Origin: Scolanthus callimorphus
Taxonomy: Eukaryota; Cnidaria; Anthozoa; Actiniaria; Edwardsiidae
DNA length: 64,000 bases
Direction: 5' to 3'
NCBI GenBank assembly: GCA_033964015.1
Contig: CM066921.1
Coordinates: forward strand, 23,851,355 to 23,915,354
Shown here: piece after piece, positions 20,506-31,569 of the stretch
Layout of the letters: the number at the start of each line of letters is the position of its first letter
Position numbering within the stretch: the first letter of the stretch is position 1
The notes under the pieces: model-generated
Told to the model about the DNA's origin: nothing
The model's database searches: none
Seen by the model: only the letters and a program-made list of their open reading frames with translations
Position numbers and translations under genes: made by a program

Positions 20506-21196
20506 ATAATACTACTGTACTAACGATAAACTATACCGGTAGCGGATGATGTAATTTTGTCACAAATTACAGGACAATGGCTTTAAAAGATGTATTTTGC
20601 AACGATGATGATCAGGTAGCTTTTGAGTTGGGAGCGCGTCGGACTTTAGAACCAAAGCTTACCAGTTCAAGCACGGGCGCGGGAACCCAGCGATTTTTTC
20701 TTTGACTAGTATATGTACCCAGTCCCACGCGAAAAAAAAAACTGCGGAAAGACGAAAAACAAAAACAAGACCGAATTTATAACCCGGGGCTCTTCCACAG
20801 GAAGTCCGAGTAATGATATTTCCTTCTCTGGCTGATCTTAGCTTGCTTGTATTATTCTAATACCAAACAACAACACCTATATTTCAAGAAGGCCTTCTTC
20901 AGGGTGATAAGGACAAGCACGCGTGATATAAAATAAAGCGAGAGATACAAACAGAGCATTCGAAAGAACGAGAGGATAATTATAAGTCATCTGCTTTTTA
21001 TTAGAATGGCTGATTTACAAGGTGTGCTAGAAGACGAAGAGTGGATTTTACAAATTAGCTGTAGTGACACCGATTCTGAATAATACCTATAGGAGTAATA
21101 GCGAAAGTAATTTTGAACTACTTACGACAGTAATCTGAAATCCTCTCTATGTTTTACTATATTCAAAGCATGTCGTGCGAATTTCAAACTCATTTT
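20506..21196 (+). repeat. Unit start sequence after satellite (unit B)
   Basis: Nearly identical to 26658-27352 and 34331-35024. It holds two very short frames: 20577 (43 codons here, cut to about 30 in units C and D by a stop) and 21006-21083 (25 codons, acidic, identical in all three units). Identity over such recent duplicates does not show selection, so neither is called as a gene. A G-rich ACCCGGGGCTCTTCC block and a CGCGTGATAT word are also shared. Confidence 0.6.
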
Positions 21197-21535
21197 ACAG
21201 TGCTTACAATCTTTACTGCGATTTTCATAATTCTGCGAACTCTCGCTAATGATTTCAAACCGTTAAACCGCCTCTTGGTTTCCGCCTGCCGCCAATCAAA
21301 CTCCCGAGTCTTTTCATCGTTACTCTTTGTGCTTTTTGATTGGCCAGAAGTAACCGTTGCTGGCGTGACAGGAAGCCATTTTAGCACTGCTTAGGCGCTG
21401 GCCAATCACAAAGCACAAAGAGTAACGAAGAAAAGACTCGGGAGTTTGATTGACGGAAACCAGAAGGCGGTTCTACGGTTGGAAATCGATAGCGAGAGTT
21501 CGCAGGATTATGAAAATCGCACTGTAACCGACAAG
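21197..21535. mobile_element. Long hairpin MITE, unit B copy
   Basis: Arms of about 150 bp: ACAGTGC...CTGCGAACTCTCGCTA and GCCAATCAAACTCCCGAGTC pair with their complements at 21400-21535 (GACTCGGGAGTTTGATTG, TAGCGAGAGTTCGCAGG). Overlapping open frames on the two strands (81 and 65 codons) are produced by the palindrome. Copies lie at 27353-27691 and 35025-35363; only its right arm remains at 10985-11040 in unit A. Confidence 0.88.
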
Positions 21536-21651
21536 ATGCTATAGCGCAATTACTTTTTCCTGGAAGTATAAATGAGCATCATTATCTTTAATGAGAGCCA
21601 TTTTTTCGTGACAGAAAATATGAGAATACGTAGATCATTACACTCCTTATC

Positions 21652-21800
21652 ATGGGAAAAGTAAAATTTAGTGAATTTGGTGAACATTCCGCTGATGAGA
21701 TCCTCAAGAGTGCTCAGGCGTTTTCCGTAAAGAAAGAACTCAATAAAAACGTTCCGCTTTCTGTAATTAGGCAAAAGCTTTGTCATCAGGCAAAATCTTT
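21652..21800 (+). CDS. Unrecognised short ORF shared by units B-D
   Basis: ATG followed by about 46 conserved codons (MGKVKFSEFG, then DEILKSAQAF and SVIRQKLCHQ) before the units diverge; parallels at 27808 (start codon changed to GTG) and 35480. In unit A the frame is broken by a deletion and ATG is ATA. The composition is protein-like, but the evidence is limited to recent duplicates. It could be an exon fragment. Function unknown. Confidence 0.25.
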
Positions 21801-22227
21801 TTTTTGGGTGTGCAATGACTGGTTATTGGTTAAACGTCATGGTTTTTAATACCTAGCTAGTATCATAGTCCTAAACCTTTTCTTTTCAAACAAAAAAGTA
21901 TTCAGATATGATTATTATCAAGGTGTTTTTAATTCTAGTCAGCGACGATTATTTTCTTTGAATTAATAACACGTATTTTAATAAACATATTTCAACGGCC
22001 TGCGACTTGCAGCGGTTTTAGCCTACTTAAACATGATTTTTTTAGTAAATATAAGGCACTAGATTATCTCTGAAAATCAAAATCCCGCGTTCATTGGTTC
22101 AACCGTGTCTATTTTTCATTTAGCCGCCGCACATTTCCTGGACAATTGCCCTTATGCCTGAGATAAACTATCTGAAAACCTGTTTGATTATTTATGCCTC
22201 AGCATCTCCAACATTCGTGCCCATGCC

Positions 22228-23222
22228 TCATGGTGAGGGCAGGTTTTGTGGTTGTACAGTGTTCCACTTCTGTAGTCGCAGAACCTTGACAAACTCGCCT
22301 CTTAATTCAGTGTTTCTCCAGCAGTAAAGAACAGGATCGAAGAGAGAATTTATAGGAACCATACCATGAGCAAGTGAAACTAATGTCTGAATCAAATACA
22401 TCGGAATAACGTCTTTGAATATTTTAAAAACAAGAACAATTATCATTGCAGGAAAAAAACTGAGGACCAGTAAGCCTATGACAGCAGCTGTAGTTTTGAT
22501 GGCTTTCCAGTCCCGTTGGTATTTGATCTGATTTTCATGAGTTACTTGCTGTTGCTTGACTTGTTTTTTGTGCCTTTGTGAGTGGCGAATGATATGTCCG
22601 TAGCAGAAGAGCATGAAGAGAACCAACAGGGACAAGTAAAGAATCGAAAATACTAAAAGAACTGTTGGAGTGAAATGCACTAAAAAAGAATACCTATACT
22701 TATTGCGGCGGCGTAGCTGACTGCACAAGCGGCTATCAGGCGTTTGGTGTTTATCAGACTGTTGTACTTATAAGGTTGTGTTATGGCGATGTAGCGTTCA
22801 AATGTTATTACAGCCAGGATACTCCATGATGATAACGTAATAAAGATTATAAAAAACACAGGGGCAGTCTCGATCGTACAAGACGTTTCTCGTCCTACAA
22901 GATGACTCGTTTCCTTAGCAACGTAGAGAGGCTGTACGACTGCGCCGTTTAGTAAGTCAGTTGCCGCTAAGAAGATAAGTGGAATGTTGGACTCCTTCTC
23001 TCTGAGAGAGGGCTTGCTCAGAATGATTTTAATGGCGATGGCGTTTAGTCCCACGATTAGCGGTGATGCGATAATAGAAATAACAATCAAAGTGATCGAG
23101 GATGCTGTAGTTGAAGACGTTTTGTACGAGTGATCCCATGTCAAATCGCCGTGAAAAAGACACTCCGTTAAATGGCTGCTACTGTTGTGAAAAACCACTG
23201 TTTGCGCTAGACTTTCATTCAT
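22228..23222 (-). pseudogene. Class A GPCR, array copy 2, frameshifted
   Basis: The receptor opens with the same ATG and sequons as copy 1. It reads through TM1-TM4 (180 codons, to 22680) and then continues in another frame from TM5 to the C-terminus (22228-22728). The break is one missing A in a run after CACT (six A here, seven in copies 1 and 4) at about 22682-22687. ERY, DP..Y and the basic loop 3 are kept, and the early stop at the C-terminus is the same as in copy 1. A homopolymer indel could also be a sequencing or assembly error, so pseudogene status should be held lightly. Confidence 0.85.
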
Positions 23223-24160
23223 TTTAGTGTCTCTTGAAAAATCCCGCTCACTAGTAGTACACTTGTTGTCAAATGTTCAGCGTTCGTGCAAATTCCAATC
23301 CAGTAAAATGTCTTTGTCCAGCTAGAAAAAAAAAATTGAAAGCAAATCAAGCAGTTCAAGCCCAAGTTGCATTCAGAGTCTGTGACGCTAAACGTTTCAG
23401 CTTTTTTTTTCAGATTCTGCGTGACGCTAGAAGACATAGGCTTGTGTCTTGAACCTTATTCGCCTTCTGTCCCGATTCGTAATCTGGACTCAAGAAGACC
23501 ACCTCCCTTTACCACATTCAAGAACCTCCAGAAAGCCACTATATTTACCAGACTAGGAACACACCGAATCATAGCAAGCATCCTTTTCCATCGGATGACT
23601 TAAAGAATGAAGAGCACAATTCACGATTGAATTGTGTAAATCCAGTATCCCTTTGCTTGTATATGGATATTTGGGGATCTCTATATGTAATTCGTCTACT
23701 TATATCGAATGAACACAATAACAAATGAGTGGCTGACAAGGGTTCATTTATTGTACGGATGGCAGCAACTTCCTGAGGTGCTATTCCCACACATGAATAC
23801 AAAAGCTCCTAACAAACTATGAAATAACTTTTCTACGGACGTTTCCAGCTGACGTGGGGCGTTCCGTGCACTTGTCGAGAAACGTTTTAACCGACTTTAA
23901 AAAAGCGGTAATGGGTTTTTTCAAGAGTTCCTTGACGTTCACTTCTTCAAACACAATCAACGAATTACCTGGCTGCAATAGTTCCTAAACTTAACTTTCA
24001 GGTGGTGCTATAGGGGACAGCATTTAAGGGAAATGTTAACATTGTTTGGCTAAATTTTGAACTCGGTGTAACATTGTGTCATGACCGACACCTTTTCTCG
24101 CAACATTTCACTCGGCAGCATGTTGTGTGGAAAAGCTTTACCGATAAGAGCTGGGATATC
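23223..24160 (+). repeat. 5' flank of GPCR copy 2 and decayed ORF
   Basis: Homologous to 12724-13680. The 77-codon frame of unit A is at 23755-23990 on the minus strand but has a one-base insertion (GGAAACGTCCGTAG against GGAAGCGCCGTAG), so it is broken. No other gene is visible. Confidence 0.7.
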
Positions 24161-24163
24161 TAA

Positions 24164-24484
24164 AGGCCGGTTTACACTTGCGATTTTTGTTGCATTTGTC
24201 GCGGCGAGTTTTGTCGCGCGAGTTGCAATTCCATCTCTCTAGTGTAAACGAGATGCAAATCCGGTGCGATTTCTGTGCTCTCTTTTCTTCAAATGGCATC
24301 AAGTTGCAAAGATTTTCGAACATGTTTGAAATCTCCGCGACATCACGCGACAAAAATCGCAGCAAATCGCGCCGAGTTGCACATAGTTTACATTAGTGAT
24401 TTTGATTGACGCGTACGCGCGAGAAAAATCGCCGCGACTCGCGCGACAAAATTTGCAGCAAAAATTTCTAGTGTAAGCGGGCCT
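24164..24484. mobile_element. Harbinger-like MITE with TAA target duplication
   Basis: Units A and C show the empty site GATATCTAACAGG; here TAA is duplicated (24161-24163, 24485-24487). Ends are AGGCCGGTTTACACT and AGTGTAAGCGGGCCT. A 3-bp TWA target and GGCC-starting ends fit PIF/Harbinger. The subterminal regions repeat TCGCGGCGA and GTCGCGCGAG words in both orientations, making it a GC-rich island. It is 321 bp long and non-coding, and found only in unit B. Confidence 0.85.
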
Positions 24485-26200
24485 TAACAGGTACCTATCT
24501 CGAAAAAACTGCAATATTCGAATTATAAACCCTAGAAGGTACGACGAGCACCCCCGCCCCACCGGGGGCCAAACATATATAGCCTATACAATTTCTATTG
24601 TACGAATTAATGTTACTTATCACTGCAAACATTTTAGTAAAGACCTTACTATTGTAAGAAGTTAGCCAATCATTAAATCAGAAAGCGAGTACGGAACAAA
24701 GAATCTTGACTTTCTTGAGATCTCAGCGATCGAAAGATTCGATATTCTCTAAAAACTGTCAACATTATGAGCAAAAATCACTTCAAAACACTTAAAATTA
24801 CACATCGCCAGACCTAGTTTAGTTTTTAAATTTCCTTAAAATGGTTTGGATCTCTTAATAACAAACTTTTTACGGGATGGCCCGGTTGACATAGTCGCAT
24901 AGTAAGAAGGAGGCCAAACTTGTGCCTAACAAGCATCTAAGTACCTTTGTCGGTAACAGGTGAGAAACAACTTCGTGAGAAACAACTTCCGTGCGTTAGA
25001 CAAACAAGCCAAACGACTCTCAAGTGTCGCAATCAGGAATCTGAAGCTCCTCAAGAACCCCTAGAAGTTTAGTCATTCACTGGTAAAACCATTTCCTTGG
25101 CAAAAGTACCTAAATGAGGAATTCCAATAACACCATTAGATGAACAATTAGATGAACAATTAGACGAACTTTTTCCTGAGAAAACAATATCCTCGCCAAC
25201 AAAAAATAATCATTGCAACATTCATGTAGTATTCCCAACATGAATGTAATAAATTTATATTTATAATAAATCTATATTCATAACTTAGTTTCTTCCAAAT
25301 AAAGATAAACCGAAAGTGCTTCAGTCTAATATTCAAGAAAGGACTTCAGAACACATCTTTCAAGAAACTCTTATAATTTGATTCAATAGTGAAGGAGCTG
25401 TGTGGGATCCAAACTTTCTATATTATAATATTTTAAACCGTTTGAAAAGGCTCCGAGGTGGACACCCTCTCGAGCTAACTGCTACCGGACCTACCGTGGA
25501 TGTGATACATATCACTCAGAGGGTTGCAAGCTGGTTAGCTTTTTGAAATCGACGCGAGGAGAGAATCTGCCATTTAAACATTTTCTTTAGCGGGGAGAAG
25601 CTGTCCGCCATGTTTGGCGTTGCTTCACAAACAAAGCTAAATTTTCCGTGAATTAAAGCTTGAAATTTTAGGCTATTTTATTTAACGGGAGCCTTAAAGT
25701 TGAACTACTTTTGTTTTAATAATTTGTAGCTCAAATCCGGACAGATGTTATTGTTTTAGGCTCTCTTTAGCATAAAGTGATCTCACCGAGCTCCCAGTCT
25801 CGCACTCAGACCTTTTTTTTACGTGGTGATTTCTCACACCTATTTTATCACCTGAAAAGGTGTTATTTTTAACCTGTTTATTTGACACTAATTTTGGTGT
25901 TACCTTAACACCCTAAAATTAACAGTATAAATAGTCGTTTTGGAGAACTGGTAATTTGGCCGACATGTTGGTGCTCATCTCTCTGCTTCGGTACCAACAT
26001 AGCGACTCTATACATATTTACTGGTACAAAACGGCGCGAGTTCATTTCCATACATTTCGCTCCAGGAAACACAATTTTGTGTTCTCTTTACAGCGTTTAA
26101 GAGCATATGTGGGGACATAAATTTAGTCACGTGACAACTGAAAACCAAAAATAACATTTCACGTTATAGAACAACTAGCATCGAAGAACACGACGCCCAA
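24485..26200 (+). repeat. Unit B, sequence between MITE and satellite
   Basis: Collinear with unit C (32475-34150) and, without the 696-bp palindrome, with unit A. A block of about 56 bp after GGCTCTC (CTTTAGCATAAAGTGATCTC...) is shared with unit C but missing from A and 0. The unrecognised PVND frame near 25080-25310 is broken here by small indels. No other gene is visible. Confidence 0.7.
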
Positions 26201-26204
26201 ACCC

Positions 26205-26657
26205 GTAACGCACCACAGCACGCTACCGCGAACCGGAGTGTTCATCCCCATACCTCATTACAATAACAATGGCACCAGGGATCTTTATATTAATACCGTA
26301 ACGCGCCACAGTCACGCTACCGCGAACCGGAGTGTTGATCCCCATACCTCATTACAATAACAATGGCACCAGGGATCTATATATTAATACCGTAACGCGC
26401 CACAGTCATGCTACCGCGAACCGGAGTGTTGATCCCCATACCTCATTACAATAACAATGGCATCAGGGATCTATATATTAATACCGTAACGCGCCACAGT
26501 CACGCTACCGCGAACCGGAGTGTTGATCCCCATACCTCATTACAATAACAATGGCATCAGGGATCTATTTATTAATACCGTAACGCGCCACAGTCACGCT
26601 ACCGCGAACCGGAGTGTTCATCCCCATACCTCATTACAATAACCATGGCATCAGGGA
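26205..26657 (+). repeat. 94-bp satellite, B|C junction (about 5 monomers)
   Basis: Same left boundary (CGACGCCCAAACCCGTAACGC) and right boundary (CAGGGATAATATAATACTA) as the A|B array, so it is the same locus in a different unit. The first monomer has lost a T (CACAGCACGC). Confidence 0.95.
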
Positions 26658-27352
26658 TAATATAATACTACTGTAGTAACGATAAACTATACCGATAGCG
26701 GATGATGTAATTTTGTCACAAATTACAGGACAATGGCTTTAAAAGATGTATTTTGCAACGATGATGATCAGGTAGCTTTTCAGTTGGGAGCGCGTCGGAC
26801 ATTAGAACCAAAGCTTACCAGTTAAAGCACGGGCGCGGGAACCCAACGATTTGTTCTTTTACTAGTATCTGTACCCAGTCCCACGCGAAAAAAAAACTGC
26901 GGAAAGACGAAAAACAAAAACAAGACCGAATTTATAACCCGGGGCTCTTCCACAGGAAGTCCGAGTAATGATATTTCCTTCTCTGGCTGATCTTAGCTTG
27001 CTTGTATTATTCTAATACCAAACAACAACACCTATATTTCAAGAAGGCCTTCTTCAGGGTGATAAGGACAAGCACGCGTGATATAAAATAAAGTGAGAGA
27101 TACAAACAGAGCATTCGAAAGAACGAGAGGATAATTATAAGTCATCTACTTTTTTATTAGAATGGCTGATTTACAAGGTGTGCTAGAAGACGAAGAGTGG
27201 ATTTTACAAATTAGCTGTAGTGACACCGATTCTGAATAATACCTATAGGAGTAATAGCGAAAGTAATTTTGAACTACTTACGACAGTAATCTGAAATCCT
27301 CTCAATGTTTTACTATATTCAAAGCATGTCGTGCGAATTTCAAACTCATTTT

Positions 27353-27691
27353 ACAGTGCTTACAATCTTTACTGCGATTTTCATAATTCTGCGAACTCTC
27401 GCTAATGATTTCAAACCGTTAAACCGCCTCTTGGTTTCCGCCTGCCGCCAATCAAACTCCCGAGTCTTTTCATCGTTACTCTTTGTGCTTTTTGATTGGC
27501 CAGAAGTAACCGTTGCTGGCGTGACAGGAAGCCATTTTAGCACTGCTTAGGCGCTGGCCAATCACAAAGCACAAAGAGTAACGAAGAAAAGACTCGGGAG
27601 TTTGATTGACGGAAACCAGAAGGCGGTTCTACGGTTGGAAATCGATAGCGAGAGTTCGCAGGATTATGAAAATCGCACTGTAACCGACAAG
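27353..27691. mobile_element. Long hairpin MITE, unit C copy
   Basis: Nearly identical to 21197-21535; inherited by duplication and not newly inserted. Confidence 0.85.
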
Positions 27692-27955
27692 ATGCTATAG
27701 CGCAATTACTTTTTCCTGGAAGTATAAATGAGCATCATTATCTTTAATGAGAGCCATTTTTTCGTGACAGAAAATATGAGAATACGTAGATCATTACACT
27801 CCTTATCGTGGGAAAAGTAAAATTTAGTGAATTTGGTGAACATTCCGCTGATGAGATCCTCAAGAGTGCTCAGGCGTTTTCCGTAAAGAAAGAACTCAAT
27901 AAAAACGTTCCGCTTTCTGTAATTAGGCAAAAGCTTTGTCATCAGACAAAATCTA

Positions 27956-28500
27956 TTATTATTCAGCCGTGCCACTATCTCGGTTCTGATTGGCTAAGAG
28001 TACGCAGCGAAACCTTGTTGGCACGCAGTGTCTGACGTCATACTACAGACATTAGGATTGATGCACTCTAATGACGTCATAACGCAAGCCAATAGGTTTG
28101 GCCGCCATCTTGGTTTTCATTTCCGAATTGAATGAGCCGGTTTTGCGAATATTCTCGTTGAATCTGTTATGATTTTTGCCAAGAGATCATTGCTCAGGAT
28201 ATCTAAACATCAACTATGGCTATCTGAATTGAATACGAAAAGGAAAATACCAATGGACGTAAGATGAAGTTGAAAAACCGTTGTCGCCGTGCACGGCCTC
28301 ATCGTTGACTTCGTTTAGCTAGGTAAGAATTCTTGGTTGCTGAATAATAAAACAATTATTGAATTCGGTTTTCGCATGATAGTGAGATTTGTCAACGCCT
28401 CGAGTTAGTGTTATCCGCCTCAGCTTCGCTTCGGCAGATAACACAAACCTCGGCGTTGCCAAATCTCACTATCATGCTCAACCTCATCCAATAAGTGTTA
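27956..28500. mobile_element. Unit C-specific insertion with internal hairpin
   Basis: Unit A reads straight through CTATTAACTGCGCGTG, while unit C has about 540 extra bases between CTATTA and TTAACTGCGCG. Inside, GCATGATAGTGAGATTTG...AGTGTTATCCGCC (28374-28420) pairs with GGCAGATAACAC...CAAATCTCACTATCATGC (28432-28477). The first part (about 27960-28370) is not part of that hairpin and includes CTATCTCGGTTCTGATTGGC. Target duplication is unclear (possibly TTA). Confidence 0.65.
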
Positions 28501-28808
28501 ATTAACTGCGCGTGGAGGAAATGATCGTATTGAAGGAGTAAATTGTCGAGTTTTTTGGGTGTGCAATGACTGGTTATTGGTTAAACGTCATGGTTTTTAA
28601 TACCTGGTTAGCATCATGGTCCTAAACCTTTTCTTTTCAAACAAAACAGTATTCAGATATGATTATTATCAGGTGTTTTTAATTCTAGTCAGCGACGATG
28701 ATTTTCTTTGAATGAATTAACACGTATTTTAATAAACATATTTCAACAGCCTGCGACTTGCAGCGGTTTTAGCCTACTTAAACATGATTTTTTTTTGGTA
28801 AATAAAAG

Positions 28809-28933
28809 GGTATATACTTCATCGCTGAATGTCACAATAGCCGCCTTATTTGAATATGAATGGTCCTTTTGTTTGATTATGCCTCGTTCTATTAGTAGAC
28901 GACTATATGGCATTCAGCGATGAAGTAGATACC
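28809..28933 (+). mobile_element. hAT-like MITE, 125 bp, with 8-bp TSD
   Basis: The 8-bp duplication AATAAAAG lies at 28801-28808 and 28934-28941, and units B and D lack the insertion. Ends are GGTATATACTTCATCGCTGA and its complement. An 8-bp duplication fits the hAT superfamily. The same element in reverse orientation is at 38358-38482. Confidence 0.88.
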
Positions 28934-29104
28934 AATAAAAGGCACTAGATTATCTCTGAAAATCAAAATCCTGCAGCGTTCATTGGTTCAACGTACGTCT
29001 ATTTTTCATTTGGCCGCCGCACATTTCATGTTATTCAAACGCAACTTTAATTCGACAATTGCCCTTATGCCTAAGATAAACTATCTGAAGAACTGATTCA
29101 TTAT

Positions 29105-30004
29105 TTATGCCTCGGCATCTCCAGCATTCTCACGTGCCCATGCCTCATTCACTACAGGTGTGGGCAAATTTTGTGGTTGTACAGTGTTCGACTTCTGTAG
29201 TCGCAGAACCTTGACAAACTCGCCTCTTAATACAGTGTTTCTCCAGCAGTAAAGGACAGGATTGAAGAGAGAATTTAAAGGAATCGCGGCATGAGCAATT
29301 GGGCGTAAAGTAATCAAATACATCGGAATAGCGGATGTTCTGATAAGAATACCAAGTATCATAGTAGGAAGAAAACTGATGACTAGTAAGCCTATAATAG
29401 CAACGACAGTTTTGATGGCTTTCCAGTCCCGTTGGTATTTGATATGATTTTCATGAGTTACTTGCTGTTGCTCGACTTGTTTTTTGTGCCTTTGTGAGTG
29501 GCGAAGAATATGTCCGTAGCATAAAACCATGAAGAGAACCACTAGGGACAAGTAAACAATCGAACCTACTAAGAGAAGCGTTCTACTGACCACGCGTATT
29601 GCCAAAAAAATACCGATACTTAACGCGGCAGCGTAGCTGACTGCACACGCGACTATCAGGCGCTTTGTGTTTATCAGACTGTTGTACTTATAAGGTTGTG
29701 TTATGGCGATGTAGCGTTCAAATGTTATAACAGCCAACATATTCCATGATGCCAACCCAATCAAAATAACAAAAAAAGAAGTGGCAGTCTCGATCGTACA
29801 AGATGTCTCTCCTCCTACAAGATGACTCGCTTCCTTAGCAATGTAGAGAGGCTGTACGACTGCGCCGTGTAGTAAGTCAGTTACTGCTAAAAAGACAAGT
29901 GCAATGTTGGATTCCTTCTCTCTGAGGGAGGGCTTGCTCAGGATGATTTTAATGGCGATGACGTTTAGACCAACGATTAGCGGTGATATTATAATAGAAA
30001 TTAT
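29105..30004 (-). pseudogene. Class A GPCR, array copy 3, TM1 to C-terminus
   Basis: The frame is open for about 299 receptor codons from TM1 (ISPLIVGLN) through TM2 (LAVTD), TM3-ERY, the basic loop 3, TM6 and TM7 (NPVLY, the classical form, unlike DPVLY in copies 1, 2 and 4), to the long C-terminus ending GDAEA. The N-terminal 45 or so codons are separated from it by a 1.4-kb insertion. The open frame continues about 11 codons into the insertion but has no ATG there, only TTG. It is inactive unless the insertion is spliced out. Confidence 0.85.
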
Positions 30005-31427
30005 TACATGATTGACACCTTTTCTATTGTTATTCAAGACCCTTTATTTTACTTAAATCCCTATGAATTAATTACATTCTTAAAGAACGGGGAGGGTTTG
30101 AAGTTTCAGCAGGGAAGATTGGGGCTATTATTGAATAATTAGTCATAAATGACCCGCATTATAAATGCGCGGGTCTTTATGGAACAATTGATTCTCATAA
30201 ATGACCCGGCGCATTTATAATGAGGAGCAATTATGACTAATTAGACAAATAAAGCCCCACCCTTCCGATGCTGAAACACATTTACAGCTAAATGATAAAT
30301 ACTACAAAATTGTTTGCTAGGTTAAATTGAAAATAAATATATATTTGAACAAAAAAAATGTAATTACTAGCTTTAACTGAATAGTGTGTCTCTAAATTGC
30401 AAATTGGCAATTCTTTCAACTTTTCTACTAAATTTAACTATAATTAATATGGAATAAGTAGATGTTATAGGTAACCTTGCTAGCCGGTTCCATTTCTGCT
30501 TCACGCTCAAACAAACTGTGAAAGAAATAGAAATAAAAATAATTTAGAACATTGAGCTCATAACAATACATTTGCACAACACATTTTAAATTTCTTTCAT
30601 CAATACATTTTACCAGTTTGTCAAATTTAGGATGGACCTCGTACGTCGCAGCATCAACGGCACCCAGGTCTAATACGATCAAGTTAGTCATGCAATTTAA
30701 ATTCACCAGACCGGTCTACTTCACCTGTTATAATAAAACGAATTAGCTATAAATAAGAACTTTAGTTAAACTTACCATGTCGTTCTCAATCACCAACTAC
30801 AGGACACTTTGAAATGTATTATCTCTTGAACAGCTTAAAACCACACAGTGAGTGCCGAGTTCTTCACGCGCATAATGCACCCTTTTAGTCTTGAGACCTC
30901 AAGCGTTGTTTTTTCCTCCGAAACTCGTTCTCAGTCGCCAACTTAGAACTACTAGTTCAGCACTCAAGCACTGACTCCTACAAAATGACGACCTAAAATC
31001 GCGAAAAACAGGTGTTTTGATTTCTTTTGTTGTTTGGTACAAAAAGAAGTACTTCCATTGGTCGTTTAAAAATGAATGCATGAAAGCTAAAGGAACAATA
31101 GCCCCACACTTCTGTTTGTAGTCTCCCAACCACTCTAGGGATATATATTCTTTAATTTAATGAAACGGGGGCTTTAGAATGCAAACAAATCTATTGTGAA
31201 AGGCACCTTCTCTGCAGTGAAATTGCCACGCAAAATACACGTTATTATGAGACATTCAAGGCATCACAGATTTCCCAGCCAACTGACGACAATAGCTTTC
31301 AAAACATTTTTCATCCTTTTGTTCCGATACGACTTAAACCTCAGGGGATATCCCTCTACTGGAAAAAAATAAAGATCCCTGGTTGATTTATATGGTTAAA
31401 AATCGCTTATTTGACGAACTCTTACTT
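30005..31427. mobile_element. 1.4-kb insertion splitting GPCR copy 3
   Basis: Copy 4 reads GAAATTATAATCACAG without interruption; here 1.42 kb lies between GAAATTAT and TATAATCAC. No clear terminal inverted repeats or retroelement ORFs are visible, and the target duplication is at most three or four bases. Inside is a hairpin (30136-30245, ATTAGTCATAAATGACCC paired with GAGCAATTATGACTAATT). Minus-strand frames at 30434-30706 and 30899-31129 resemble nothing I know. Confidence 0.7.
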
Positions 31428-31569
31428 ATAATCACAGTGATCGAGGATGCTGTAGTTGAAGAAGTTTTGTACGAGTGATGCCATGCTAAATCGCCTTGAA
31501 AAATACACTCTTTTAAATAGCTGCTACAGTTGTGATAAACCACTGTTTGCCCTAAACTTTGATTCATTT
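31428..31569 (-). pseudogene. Detached N-terminal codons of GPCR copy 3
   Basis: ATG and the N-terminal segment (MNQSLGQTVV, then HHSYKTSSTT) match copies 1 and 4 up to the start of TM1, where the insertion begins. The next bases, AAGTAAGAG, look like a splice donor, but no matching acceptor with a pyrimidine tract precedes the rest of the gene. Confidence 0.8.

Noticed and set aside
21149..21394. Pair of overlapping genes on both strands, conserved in three units
   Set aside because: The frames arise from the long palindrome; conservation is due to recent duplication.
30005..31427. True intron in GPCR copy 3
   Set aside because: There is a donor-like junction but no convincing acceptor or pyrimidine tract, and the other three copies are intronless. 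Kept only as a testable idea.
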